Source: Thysanoteuthis rhombus (taxonomy: Eukaryota; Mollusca; Cephalopoda; Oegopsida; Thysanoteuthidae). Taken from it: a stretch of 64,000 bases of DNA. The translations under genes were made by a program, and so were the position numbers. The notes under the pieces are model-generated. The model had not been told where the DNA came from. It ran no database searches and saw only the letters and a list, made by a program, of their open reading frames with translations. Location of the stretch: the NCBI GenBank assembly GCA_963457665.1, contig OY735228.1, forward strand, positions 640,001-704,000. The letters are read 5' to 3'. Positions 36,901-44,720 of the stretch are shown here, in pieces (the first letter of the stretch is position 1; the number at the start of each line of letters is the position of its first letter).

Positions 36901-39900
36901 TTTTGCGCATAAACTTTATCACGATATCTCTTGAATATCTTATTGAATCTCTTACTAAATTGAATGCTTTTTCATTTCAGGTCATTTTGGCTGTGTCTAT
37001 CGTGCTCTGTATCGCAAACCTGGGGAGAAGGGAGAAATGCTGGTGGCTGTAAAAACACTTCACAGTGAGTTCTTTTACTTGACACTGAAATTCAGGAACA
37101 GCTTGATACCGCTCTCAACTGACAGAAGAGCTCTTCATTGAAAGAATCAAATTTTGTTAGACTTATTGTCAGATGGAATTTTTTTTTTAATTTACCAAAA
37201 GTTTGAAGGGAGATAATTCTGATCAGTAGTTTTCCGTTTTTATATTAACATTTAAATTTTCTCGTATGAATTCAAGAGTCAGAGCATCTAATACTATTTG
37301 ACAATGTATTTCAAAAGGTTATAATGACGATTCACTTTGAATGAATTTAAACAATGATTTTCGAGTAAGCATCATTTCACTGCAATCAAAATCATACAGT
37401 CTTGTAAAATATGTGAAAACCCGAATGATAGAAATGTTTATACTACTTCAAGAGCTCTTCGGCTGGTTCAACATATGCATACTGCATAATGTCGGAGAAT
37501 TGACTGACCCAGGTCAGTCATAGCATCAGTATACTTCTTTGGGGGTTGGGAGATCTCTACTGCTGTCTCTGGCAATCTGCCTAGGAGAAGGAAATTCCAG
37601 CAGAAAACAAAACTTTGGAACCTTTCATTTTCTTGACTTTTCTCTTTCAAATCCAAATCAAAGTCCACAACCACAAAATTTCAGCTTGAAAAACAAAATG
37701 GCTATTATTCCAACTTTTGTTTTGACAAACTAATCTCTTCTTCACATCCTAGATGTTGTGAACTCAGCATTTCAGCTGATCCATTCTTCTGCTCTTATCA
37801 GGAGTATAATTCAAGAAAAGCAGCAAACCTTTCTCTTTCAGGTGAAGAAAAATTGTGTTCATTAATGTAGCTACCAGATCAATCAATTTCTGGAACACTA
37901 GGGACACAAATGTAACCAAACAGCTAACCAAGTATTAGAATTTGATTACAAACTATACACAAGGCAGTTCCTCCACATTGATTCTAACTCAACATGCGTT
38001 TGGCTGATAAGCCGATACGTGCAGCTTCCTCCAATCTCTTCAATCCCCAATAATGCTCCGAGTCAATTATCTGGACTTCATCCCTGATTAGGTAATGCAT
38101 ATCCTTCTGGCTTCAGATATAGTCCACCACTCTTTTGACTCTCTTATGTTCTTCAAGTCTGACCAAGAGGATTGGCTGAAAGATTGGAAAGTTCGGATCT
38201 GTTTGTCTAAATAAAAGTTGGAGTGTTAACGACTCATCACAAAGTTAGAGACAATGATATGATGGCTTTTAACTCGAACATTTTAATTTTGTACTCTATG
38301 TATTCCTTCAACACTTGTCTGTGCTTTCAATTGAAGTCTATATCTTTTATTATTATACAATCAAGTGTTTTTGTTTGAATTCTAAAGAAATCCCTTTTTC
38401 CTTTCTTTCTTTCAGAAGACCATCCGCGAGATATGGACATTGATGGATTTTTTGGTGAAGCATTAATTATGAAGAATTTTGATCATGAGAATATCCTGTC
38501 CTTGATTGGAATCTGTTTAGGCAAAGACCACATGCCATTGGTGGTCCTCCCCTACATGGCTCATGGCGATCTTCTCTCGTACCTCAGAAATGTTGACAAT
38601 GTAAGTCTCTTTCAGAAATGCATTCATTTTTCGTCGTTTGCAGCCAAGCCAGTCAGAGGGCTTAGCGGTAGGGAAAGGGAGGCTTTTAGTTTGCATTATT
38701 GAACATAGTGTAGAGATCGGTCTTCTCTTTTGGAAGATTGATAGGATCACTTCAGGAATTTCACTACATAATCGCTAGCTACTTACAGCACCTAGTATTC
38801 CCAGATAGTCACCCTAGGTACTGATCAGAAATGTCAACAATGTAAATTTCTTTCTGAAATACCGAAAAGACATCATCTTGAACTGATCAGTACTGACAAA
38901 CTTGACAGTCATTGCTGTATTTTCCTGTAAACTCCTTGGAGAGCCTAAGGCCACAACCACACTACATCAACCATCTCATTTCTGGGAAATTCCCCTCTAC
39001 TGGATCCATGTTACTCAAGCCATTTGCCTCTCAAAACAGGGTTCTTGTATTCCTATCCTGCTTTCTGATTTTGTTGTTGGAAGGTTGTTGAGTGAATTGG
39101 TTTTCCATAGGCTTTTACTAGTATGCGTCGTGAACCCCTCAGATGAGAAATCTTCTCAGCTGGGCTTTTTCTTGGATGGTCGTTGAGGCACTCACTGGCT
39201 TACGGCTGCTGCAGTTTCAGGTGCAAGTAGGATTTTTGGGGTGGAGATGATGTAAGGTCTATAACTACACAGATCTCTCTCGCTTCTCGATACAAAGTTG
39301 TCTCCCTTTATTGATCAAGTCTTCCAGCCGATAGATTTGGCTACAAATTTACAAGTAATCATTTATTTTTCATTACAGGGTTTTTTTTTTATGTACCCCC
39401 ACCCCCAGAAGTATAATTTTTAGTTCTAGAGGATCTGTTCCCCCATACTGTACTTTTCTATTGCACATAAATGGGTAGGCTTAGGATCAATCTTTGATTC
39501 CCAGGGCATCTCAAAGGACTGTAAACAATTTTGTCTCGGCCAACATTAATTAATTTCTTTCTATGAATCTCTGCTGATCTCTCTATAAATATCAATAATC
39601 CGTCTATTTCATACGAATTTGATACTACTTAGCTGATGTACGAGTGTGGGCTCCTCACTGAGCCCCAACATTGTGTTTAATTTGCCCTCATTGGGTAGCT
39701 AATAAATAAATACCTCCATTTTACAAAAAATTTATTTCACATATGTCTACATTTTTCTTTGATTCAGCAACCGACAGTGAAGGATTTAATCATCTTTGGC
39801 ATCAGCATTGCATCAGGGATGGATTATCTGGCCGGCCTCAAGTTTGTCCATCGAGATTTGGCTGCTCGAAACTGCATGTAAGTAATTTTAATAGCTTAAA

Positions 39901-42900
39901 AGGAAAATTCAAGTTCATTGTTTATTTCTGATCCTAGTTTTGAAAATCAAGTTGTTTGAAAATGATCATTTTGTCACTAATTTCATTTAGGTAAATTTTT
40001 TAAACACATTTTTTTTCTCTTTTTTTGTTCCAAATTCTATTATCGATAAATAATAATTCAGTAAAATCTGTTGAAATACATTTTGTATAGCCTAATTGAA
40101 AAGAATAATTTTGGAATGATTCACTTACCTTGACATTGGAAGAGATATATGTATTCATTCATAAAAGACTTTCTCCTTTCAATATCTTTGAAAGTTCTCA
40201 ATGAATTTAAATGACATTTTGTATGAAGATGGACTAAGGATGAAATGATCAAATTTTAGGATACATCCAAGAATTCATTTTTGATCCAGATATAGATTTT
40301 TCACGTGCCAAGAAGAGGTAAATAATAGTCAGAAATATGGAAAATCAAAACCTACATTTTAGCTATATATGAACTGATTTTCAATCAATCTCTGGTTAGT
40401 ATGAGCATTGAAATAGGTATGCACTCTCTGAGTATGTTATGGTTTTACATGGAAAGACATTTATTTTTTTGTCTTGACAGGCTGAATGACAAACTGGTCG
40501 TGAAAGTTGCAGACTTTGGTTTATCACGTGATATTTATGAACGAGATTATTATAGCAGTGATAATAAAAAGTCAAAATTGCCGGTCAAGTGGATGGCCTT
40601 AGAAAGTTTGGAAAATGGAACCTACAATACAAAAACAGACGTTGTAAGTTGTCCCTTTTTTTCAATAGTTATCGATCTTGATGTCACATGAAGGTTTCTT
40701 TTGAGTGACCGACTACATTTGTTTATTCATTTTGATCATCCGAATGTTTTTGCAGAACAATAAGATAAATGCACTTTGATATTTTTGTCACACTTTAGTA
40801 CCTAGTCTGGAGTCAACTTTATTTTCCTACTGTAACAACAAGAACAATCCTCACCAAAATTAGGGATGTAAATCAATATGTAAGATTCACATCCCCCTAT
40901 GGTGATTTGAACTCTGAACCAACTGATTGCCAGGAGGCTATCTTACTGACTGGGCCTAATTGACAAGTCTTGGATATTAACAAAAATAAATTGATACATT
41001 TTTACAAAAATAATATGTATTTTTATTTTCCATTTAAAATATATACAATACCAAAGTTTCAATTATCATCTCAATTGGAATAGAAGTTGGAGAGAAGTTT
41101 GGTCCTGCAGCAGCTACTCTTGAAGAAACGGTCAAAATGTTGTAACGTGGAAATAAAGAATAATCTCTGGATGAAAGTTGAACTTTTCTCTTTTGACTCG
41201 GGATGCTTATTATGCATGGCACTGCTCTACCAATTGAGCTACTTTAGCTCTTACAGCTGGCACAAGATCAAATTCAGCCCTTAAACTTAAATTCTGCCAG
41301 CCATAAAAGTTCTCGTAGTTGGTAGAGCATTGCAATAGATCGGCAGTTTCCGAAGGTGAAAGGGATGCGGGTATGAATCTCACCTAGAGCTCATTCTTTA
41401 TTTCTGATATCTGCTGTTCACTAACTACTGTAGACTGGTAGTTTGAACACAGTTGTGTTAAAAAGCCACTGAAAAATTTAAAATGAAAGAAAATACCAGT
41501 CAAAAATTAATAACGGTTGACAATGCTTTATATATGCTAATAAAAATAGATCTGGATAATGCTCCAACTATGTTTGTTTTTCGTAACATTATATAAAGTT
41601 TTTATTTGATAAACAAAAAATATTCTCTATGAAACCATCATTTTTAGTTTGTCCAAATTTTTATATTCTTGTACTTCCTCTGTCCCATAATAGTTGTCAG
41701 ATTTAGCAAATGAAATGTACATGCAAATGTATCGTCTATTATGTGACAGAAGTAGTAATTGTTGGTGAGCAAAATTTATTGTATGAATGAGACTTCCTTC
41801 TCCTGCACTTTCCTCCTTCTCCTCTTTTCAGTGGTCATACGGTGTTGTACTGTGGGAACTGTTCACGAGGGGAGTAAATCCTTACCCGACCGTCGACAAT
41901 TGGGATATGCCCAAGTATCTAAGATTAAGAAGAAGAATGGACAAACCTGATTACTGTCCAAACAGAATGTAAGAAGATTTTCATTTTGATATTTGACTCT
42001 TTCTAACATACCTCTGTCAACAAAGTTGGAAGAGGTATATGTATTCACTCGTATCTGTCTGTCTACACGATATCTTCAAAAGTTCTCAATGAATTTCAAA
42101 GGCATATTTCCAAATGGTGGAACTCTTCACAAGCTAAAGAAAAAAATTGATTAAATTTTGGGGTGAATAGAGGAATCTTTTATCAAGTGAGAAATGTTTT
42201 TATATATTAACTCTTAAATTCATAGGCCAATTGTAATTAACCAGGGAACCTCTCAATGAATAGAATTGAAAATCATAGAACTCTTTTGTGAATCAAATAG
42301 AAAAAAAATATCACCAAATGGTCAAATGAAGCTAATTATTGTCAGGGGTTATTTCCCTTGATAATGATCGTCAGTCTTTTTTTATGAATTTGAGAGTTGA
42401 GATGATAGTCCGAAATACAGAAAATCAAAACTTATCTTTTTATTCCCCTTGCGTCGTAGCTATATATGAACTGATTTTCATTCAGTTTTTATTTAGGGTA
42501 TGGTGTTGACAGAGGTGCTTTCTCATTATGGTCTATTGAATGTATTTGTAACTTTATTCTATTATCAAGATATTAAAGCAATCTTTGATTCTGTTTTAAC
42601 TTTCAAAGATTTAAAGAAAAGGATTTAATACCACTGATAGAAATATGTCTGACATTTCACTGGTGGTATTACTTCTGTTTCTCTTTGATCTTTTTACTGT
42701 GGCTATGACTCTAGTTTCAAATATTTTAATATATATATGTTGTACATATATCACATAGATACCACACTTCCATTAATCACTTTTAAGATATCAACTCCTA
42801 ATAAAAGCTGAAATTGCTAACCTTAAACACCAAGTTGTTCATAAAAGCAAAAGGCAGTATGATACTATTGTAATGGAACAATTGCGGAATCACTAAATCA

Positions 42901-44137
42901 GAATTGATAGCCTGCAAAGCATTTAGCACTGTGCCTTTGAAATAGTGTGGCTGGTAGATGATAATACTTTTTGGTACTTAATTATTCGTCCAATGGAGTT
43001 TCTATTTTGACGGTTGATCATTTCACTAATTGGATGATCTTCTTGATTTTCTTTTTTGTGTTTTTTTTTTTTTTTTTCTTTGAGTTTTTTAATCAATCAT
43101 TAGAAACCGTCAACATAGGTTCTTATAGTTTTCAAGTTGGTGTGCTCAACTATTGTGTATAGGCCACACCAATAGAAATAGATGACTGAAAATTCAAATA
43201 TCTGCTCCTTGAATGTAATAGATTCTTAGTTTGTTTTTTGTTTTTTGTTGTTGTCTGGGGGTTGGGAGCAATTTGCAGTATAAGTTTATGCTAAATTGAT
43301 CCCTTAATTTTTGTACAGCAGCATTCGTGCTTGTTTAGTTTCAATTAAGACTTTTTTAGAAAAAGTAACTAATTCATCGATCACTCTTTTGTAAATTTTT
43401 TAATTGATCACCCCCAACATGGCATGCTGCTAAAAGATATTGAGCATGTGATGGTTTCAATTGAGTGACTAACCAGAACTGTTATTCATTGATTTACTGG
43501 GACTAGGGTCTTTATTTTGGTTGTTTATAATCAACAACAATCTGTCGGTTGTACCCTCTGGCCTTCGTCAGGTGTCGGTCATAGTCATTAACCCCTATGG
43601 ATTAAATAAAACATTGATAAATAAATAACCGTTGTTGTTGTCGTCGTCATCGGCAATAATGATATTAATATTAATGATAATAATAATAAGAAGAAATTGT
43701 TGTCTAAATTTCTCTACAGTTTCAGAAACAATAATATACTCTTAATGTCATAAACCACTTGATCTACTCCTTATTAACTGAGGAACTCTTCTGTGGATAG
43801 ATCTTTTTTTTCAAATTATAGAACTCTTCTGTGAACGGAATTTCTTGAGAATAAGAAAAAAGAAATTGGTGCTTTTAGAAGGAAGATAACTTCAACCAGT
43901 TTTTATTGCCCTTGATATAAAAACAAAATTTTCTTTGAAATTTAAAAGTTGATATTTTTAAAGGTACTTTTTTTGTATTTCAGTTATGATATTATGCTTT
44001 GCTGTTGGGAATTTGACCAGAACTTACGGCCGGATTTTGCTACAATTGTTAAAGAACTGACTGAACTGAGTGAAATGGAGAAACACAGGGACCTTCCATG
44101 CTATCAAAAAACGCCTTATGAAAATGTTGAGTGTTGA
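17946..44137 (+). CDS. MET/RON-family receptor tyrosine kinase (HGF receptor-like), 19 coding exons, 1280 aa
   Basis: The nineteen exons entered individually below sum to 3843 nt and stay in frame. The product is a single-pass surface receptor. It has a signal peptide (about 1-23), a Sema beta-propeller (about 25-450), a PSI domain (454-498, CGWCHDKC at 473-480), four IPT/TIG domains (about 502-594, 595-682, 683-780, 781-870), a membrane helix (890-914) and a tyrosine kinase (about 995-1260). The kinase is intact: GQGHFGCV loop, K1028, E1046, HRD 1121-1123, DFG 1141-1143 and activation-loop Y1149/Y1153/Y1154. [13 protein letters not shown] (1072-1084) and [12 protein letters not shown] (1162-1173) are close to human MET. 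Vertebrate MET/RON are near 1390-1400 aa; this one is shorter, mainly in the Sema loops and tail. Domain order is seen; ligand and signalling are inferred from the family. Plexins share Sema/PSI/IPT but have no kinase, so they are excluded. Confidence 0.95.
19196..19432 (+). mobile_element. Dispersed repeat R1, copy b (receptor intron 1)
   Basis: It contains AAATTTATGCTAAATTAGTC, GTGATTACTGCCCAACAAGG, GTAACTTATTCATTGATTAA and ends GTGACCAACCAGACCTG at 19430. Exon 2 begins at 19470. Confidence 0.7.
19470..19655 (+). CDS. MET-like exon 2: Sema, later blades (aa 339-400)
   Basis: The acceptor is ATCTTTCAG (AG 19468-19469) and the donor GTT|GTGAGT; both ends are phase 0. The [12 protein letters not shown] stretch matches the LGTSEGRFMQVV region of vertebrate MET Sema. 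A copy of dispersed repeat R1 ends about 40 bp upstream of the acceptor. Confidence 0.92.
19935..20165 (+). mobile_element. tRNA-like SINE in receptor intron 2
   Basis: A tRNA-like block (AGTGTAGCTGGTGCATGTGG, then AAGTTCAATCTCCGGCTGAG as box B) begins near 19940. A body runs to a CCCTCTAAGTCTATTTCATC end. It is a different family from the SINE at 861. Confidence 0.45.
20318..20725 (+). mobile_element. Dispersed repeat R1, copy c (receptor intron 2)
   Basis: A near full-length copy, from AACTATCGACCAAAAGTATC to GAGTGTCTAACCTG at 20725. Exon 3 begins at 20747, so the end of R1 falls in the branch-point window. Confidence 0.7.
20747..20884 (+). CDS. MET-like exon 3: end of Sema (aa 401-446)
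   Basis: The acceptor is CATTTTAG (AG 20745-20746) and the donor AAT|GTAAGT; phase 0 at both ends, 46 codons. It opens with a small duplicated KVDKVDK stretch and ends in MSGSN, the position of the last Sema strand before PSI. An R1 repeat copy ends about 20 bp before the acceptor and supplies a CTAAC sequence at branch-point distance. Confidence 0.9.
21030..21240. mobile_element. Fold-back element R3 in receptor intron 3
   Basis: AGTGTCCTCATCTTGGTTGT (21046-21065) is mirrored by AAGCAAGATGAGGACACTAG (21202-21221). The outer arms ACTGATTCACTAG and ATAAATCAGTATTT also pair loosely. Related pieces lie at 21965-22045, 27900-27990, 28470-28510 and 43498-43585. Confidence 0.6.
22765..22792. repeat. 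(CA)n(TA)n microsatellite
   Basis: Six or so CA units run into TA units. Confidence 0.85.
23510..23674 (+). CDS. MET-like exon 4: PSI domain (aa 447-501)
   Basis: The acceptor is ATTTTTCAG and the donor TCT|GTAAGT, phase 0. It encodes the cysteine-rich PSI knot, with the diagnostic CGWCHDKC motif at 473-480 shared with vertebrate MET, then the PQITS linker into IPT1. The intron upstream is about 2.6 kb and the one downstream about 3.1 kb. Confidence 0.94.
23960..24119. repeat. 29-bp minisatellite, about 5.5 copies (receptor intron 4)
   Basis: The unit AAATTTTGCTGATTTGGTTC plus ATCATTTAC repeats with near identity; only the last full copy has changes. It starts about 285 bp after the PSI exon. 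Confidence 0.95.
24829..24905. repeat. (TA)n(TG)n microsatellite
   Basis: About thirty TA units are followed by seven or eight TG units. Confidence 0.95.
25481..25880. repeat. 49-bp minisatellite, eight copies (receptor intron 4)
   Basis: Units start at 25481, 25530, 25579, 25628, 25677, 25726, 25775 and 25824, and a partial ninth follows. Each reads AGATCTGTCTAAACATTGTT then TATCTCTCTGATCAACATCT and CTCTACTGC. Two unit types, CTACTGC and TTCTACA, are grouped in runs. Confidence 0.97.
26268..26475 (+). mobile_element. Dispersed repeat R1, partial copy d (receptor intron 4)
   Basis: It begins TAAGTTTATGCTGAATTGGC and runs through GTAACTTATTCATTGATCAC to CAGTTTCCATTGAGTGTCTG. Confidence 0.65.
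26640..26745 (+). mobile_element. tRNA-like SINE head (receptor intron 4)
   Basis: A leader (GATTTGATCTTCTGCCATCT) precedes a box A-like TAGTAGCTCAGTCAGTAGAG, ending about 70 bp before exon 5. The same leader and box A occur inverted at 41195-41290 and degraded at 45590-45660. Confidence 0.6.
26814..26956 (+). CDS. MET-like exon 5: IPT1, first half (aa 502-549)
   Basis: It begins [18 protein letters not shown], the classic start of an IPT/TIG immunoglobulin-like fold. The acceptor is TTTCTAG (AG 26812-26813), the donor AAA|GTGAGT, and the exon ends in phase 2. It contains two N-glycosylation sequons (NGT, NST). Confidence 0.92.
27744..27879 (+). CDS. MET-like exon 6: IPT1, second half (aa 549-594)
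   Basis: The acceptor is TTTTCTCAG and the donor ATG|GTAAAT. It enters in phase 2 and leaves in phase 0. It gives the closing strands of IPT1 ([20 protein letters not shown]) and the linker to IPT2. Confidence 0.9.
28140..28510 (+). mobile_element. Dispersed repeat R4, copy 1 (receptor intron 6)
   Basis: It shares with 53140-53430 a box B-like TAATCCCTGAGTCAG, GAGATATCCCCTGACATGGA, GGATTGAACAAAGGGTTCAG and GAAGGTTACCGTTTATAAC, ending in an R3-like GATAAGGACACTAGTCC. It is probably a tRNA-derived SINE. Confidence 0.55.
28968..29104 (+). CDS. MET-like exon 7: IPT2, first half (aa 595-640)
   Basis: It starts [18 protein letters not shown], a textbook IPT opening with the PTSGPxSGGT motif. The acceptor is TTGACAG (AG 28966-28967), the donor CAAAA|GTAAGT, phase 0 in and phase 2 out. 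Confidence 0.93.
30115..30345 (-). mobile_element. Dispersed repeat R1, inverted copy e (receptor intron 7)
   Basis: The reverse complement follows the R1 order. Here the tRNA-like end TAGCTCCATTGGTACAGCCT is best preserved, which suggests this strand is the transcribed one. Confidence 0.55.
30744..30911 (+). CDS. MET-like exon 8: IPT2 end and IPT3 start (aa 640-696)
   Basis: The acceptor is TTATTACAG and the donor AAAAG|GTACAA, phase 2 in and out. It finishes IPT2 ([27 protein letters not shown]) and opens IPT3 ([14 protein letters not shown]). The HRRRH cluster is not a canonical furin RxxR site. Confidence 0.9.
31797..31899 (+). CDS. MET-like exon 9: IPT3, middle (aa 696-730)
   Basis: The acceptor is TTTTTTTTTCAG (AG 31795-31796) and the donor GAG|GTGGGT, phase 2 in and 0 out. 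The product [20 protein letters not shown] corresponds to the MET IPT3 core strand. The GTGGGT donor is weaker than its neighbours. Confidence 0.9.
31918..32050 (+). mobile_element. Dispersed repeat R1, partial copy f (receptor intron 9)
   Basis: It runs from AAAGGCAAGAGAAGTTACTT to ATTGAATGACTAATCAGACC and ends at about 32050, 21 bp before the acceptor dinucleotide of exon 10. Confidence 0.7.
32073..32321 (+). CDS. MET-like exon 10: IPT3 end and IPT4 start (aa 731-813)
   Basis: The acceptor is TTTTCTGCAG (AG 32071-32072) and the donor AAG|GTAAGG, phase 0 at both ends. It contains the cysteine pair and LFCKIPP strand of IPT3, then [12 protein letters not shown] opening IPT4. An R1 repeat copy ends 21 bp before the acceptor and carries CTAAT at branch-point distance. 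Confidence 0.92.
32378..32450. repeat. Small fold-back related to the 2431 hairpin (receptor intron 10)
   Basis: ATCCTCATCTTTGTTGTTT is followed, after about 15 bp, by AAAACAACAAAGGTGAAGAT, its inverted copy. Confidence 0.75.
33070..33225 (+). CDS. MET-like exon 11: IPT4 (aa 814-865)
   Basis: The acceptor is AAATTCCAG and the donor CTG|GTAAGA, phase 0, 52 codons. It carries IPT4 strands ([18 protein letters not shown]) with the paired cysteines TSCL and IYCKP. Confidence 0.92.
33495..33905 (-). pseudogene. Mariner/IS630-type transposase relic in receptor intron 11
   Basis: Read on the minus strand, broken frames give [16 protein letters not shown], the degraded form of the mariner HPPYSPDLAPSDF motif that holds a catalytic aspartate. 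Downstream come an FFPRR stretch, a DCFEK segment and EYFEGD near the end, in the transposase order. Stops and frameshifts make it inactive. The central part before the catalytic motif is shortened. A second copy is at 51985-52390. Confidence 0.6.
34770..34910 (+). mobile_element. Dispersed repeat R2, body fragment (receptor intron 11)
   Basis: GAATGGAATGAAAAATAATG, GAACTCTTTTGTGAAT and AAAGGTCAAAGGAGTTAACT match the middle of the R2 copy at 42005-42560. Confidence 0.5.
35207..35465 (+). CDS. MET-like exon 12: stalk, membrane helix, juxtamembrane (aa 866-951)
   Basis: The acceptor is AATCTTCAG (AG 35205-35206) and the donor AACG|GTAGGA, leaving in phase 1. The helix runs from about I890 to W914 and is followed by the stop-transfer KKK. 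The upstream intron (33226-35206) holds a mariner-type relic and a partial R2 repeat; the next intron holds a fold-back element. Confidence 0.93.
35535..35965. mobile_element. Fold-back element of about 430 bp (receptor intron 12)
   Basis: The inner arms, about 78 bp long (35643-35721 and 35782-35860), pair well, for example CTGACTATTACCACTCTGAG with the complement of CATTAAAGCAGTAATAGTCA. The outer ends GATTATGAAACTAACGATT and AATAACTAGTTTCACAATC also pair. Each arm carries a box B-like GAGTTCGATCCTC. A short TA run sits in the loop. Confidence 0.75.
36168..36323 (+). CDS. MET-like exon 13: juxtamembrane and kinase start (aa 952-1003)
   Basis: The acceptor is CGTTTACAG (AG 36166-36167) and the donor CAAG|GTAATT, phase 1 in and out. 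It encodes [11 protein letters not shown], then the kinase entry LQITEKIGQ leading to the glycine loop. The DYR Cbl-binding motif of vertebrate MET is not seen; EYTER is the nearest tyrosine context. Confidence 0.92.
36981..37064 (+). CDS. MET-like exon 14: glycine loop and catalytic lysine (aa 1004-1031)
   Basis: A short 84-nt exon with acceptor CATTTCAG and donor CACA|GTGAGT, phase 1 in and out. It completes GQGHFGCV and carries VAVKTLH with the ATP-anchoring lysine K1028. Confidence 0.95.
37065..38415 (+). other. Receptor intron 14
   Basis: A 1.35-kb intron. The stretch 37740-38200 is more complex than its surroundings and may be an old insertion, but no family is recognised. Confidence 0.5.
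38416..38600 (+). CDS. MET-like exon 15: kinase N-lobe and hinge (aa 1032-1093)
   Basis: The acceptor is TTCTTTCAG (AG 38414-38415) and the donor AAT|GTAAGT. It includes the alphaC glutamate E1046 (FFGEALIM), [13 protein letters not shown] and the MET-family hinge [13 protein letters not shown]. Confidence 0.96.
39768..39877 (+). CDS. MET-like exon 16: catalytic loop HRDLAARN (aa 1094-1129)
   Basis: The acceptor is TTGATTCAG and the donor GCAT|GTAAGT, ending in phase 2. It contains [12 protein letters not shown], with catalytic D1123 and N1128. Confidence 0.96.
40110..40445 (+). mobile_element. Dispersed repeat R2 copy (receptor intron 16)
   Basis: It contains GGAAGAGATATATGTATTCA, ATATCTTTGAAAGTTCTCAA and the 3' block AGCTATATATGAACTGATTT, ending about 40 bp before exon 17. 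Confidence 0.6.
40481..40643 (+). CDS. MET-like exon 17: DFG, activation loop, APE region (aa 1130-1184)
   Basis: The acceptor is TCTTGACAG and the donor GTT|GTAAGT. It carries [16 protein letters not shown], with tyrosines 1149, 1153 and 1154 matching the MET YxxxYY loop, and [13 protein letters not shown] copy of repeat R2 ends about 40 bp upstream. Confidence 0.96.
41195..41400. mobile_element. Head-to-head pair of tRNA-like SINE heads (receptor intron 17)
   Basis: The left head is on the minus strand (box A CAATTGGTAGAGCAGTGCC read from 41240 down). The right head is on the plus strand (GTAGTTGGTAGAGCATTGC at about 41318, box B-like GGGTATGAATCTC). The spacer between them also contains inverted GCTGGCA / TGCCAGC. 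Confidence 0.6.
41832..41968 (+). CDS. MET-like exon 18: kinase C-lobe (aa 1185-1230)
   Basis: The acceptor is CTTTTCAG (AG 41830-41831) and the donor GAAT|GTAAGA, ending in phase 2. It encodes [14 protein letters not shown] and PYPTVDNWD, matching the WSFGVLLWELMTRG region of MET. Intron 17 upstream contains an inverted pair of tRNA-like SINE heads. Confidence 0.95.
42005..42560 (+). mobile_element. Dispersed repeat R2, longest copy (receptor intron 18)
   Basis: It starts ACCTCTGTCAACAAAGTTGG and GGTATATGTATTCACTCG, passes GAACTCTTTTGTGAATCAAA, and ends with AGCTATATATGAACTGATTT and TGTTGACAGAGGTGC. The last phrase is an inverted echo of the first. Confidence 0.65.
43070..43480 (+). mobile_element. 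Dispersed repeat R1, near full-length copy g (receptor intron 18)
   Basis: It runs from AACCGTCAACATAGGTTCTT through TAAGTTTATGCTAAATTGAT to TTGAGTGACTAACCAGAACT. An R3-like fragment (43498-43585) follows at once. Confidence 0.7.
43984..44137 (+). CDS. MET-like exon 19: kinase end, docking tail, stop (aa 1230-1280)
   Basis: The acceptor is TTGTATTTCAG (AG 43982-43983); the stop TGA is at 44135-44137. It encodes [18 protein letters not shown] (final kinase helices, conserved W and RP) and a tail of about 20 residues. The tail has two tyrosines, Y1270 (YQKT) and Y1275 (YENV). YENV fits the Grb2 SH2 consensus YxN. In MET the two docking tyrosines are seven residues apart; here they are five apart. 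Confidence 0.95.
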
Positions 44138-44149
44138 ACAACAGAAGCA

Positions 44150-44720
44150 CAAAACAGCACTCATAAGAAAAACATACATCTCATCAAGCAGTGAAAAACC
44201 TTATTTTGGTTCAAGAACTAACAAAATATCCAACTTGTAAGAAAATCATACGTCTCATCCAATGGTGAAAACCTTTTTTTGGTTCTTGAAATTGACAAAA
44301 TTGCTCTCTTTTTCCAAAAGATTTTGATGAAATACTTGCATATTTCATCGAGCAGTGAAAAACCTTTTCTGGGTTTTAGAAATGACAAAATTGTTCTTTT
44401 TCTCAAAGATTTTGAGGAAAAACACTTACACATCTCATCAGACAGTGAAAACCCTTTTGAGGAGGTTTTAGAACTGATGAAATATTGGACTTGTAAGAAA
44501 AACACACGGTGAAACACTTTCTTTTGTTTATTTTTGTTTTGTTTGTTTTTATAGAAATGACAAAACTGCTCTTTCTCCAAGAAATTTTGAAGAAAAGCAT
44601 ACGTCTCATCAAGCACTGAAAAACTATCAGCCTTGTAAGAAATACACATGTCACATCAAACGGTGAAACACTTCTTTTTTTTTTTTTTCGGAAATGACAA
44701 AATCGCTCTCTTTTTCCAAG
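44150..44720. repeat. Degenerate tandem repeat just after the receptor stop codon
   Basis: CATCTCATCAAGCAGTGAAA-type phrases recur near 44180, 44252, 44345, 44433, 44602 and 44652. Between them lie AAATGACAAAATTGCTC and TTTTCCAAAGATTTTGA phrases. The periodicity creates a 143-codon open frame on the minus strand (44218-44649) that repeats an FSLLDE-like motif. I read this as a by-product, not a gene. Confidence 0.75.

Noticed and set aside
44218..44649. 143-codon open frame on the minus strand, as a protein gene
   Set aside because: It follows the periodicity of the degenerate tandem repeat after the receptor, has repeated low-information motifs and lacks splice or start context.
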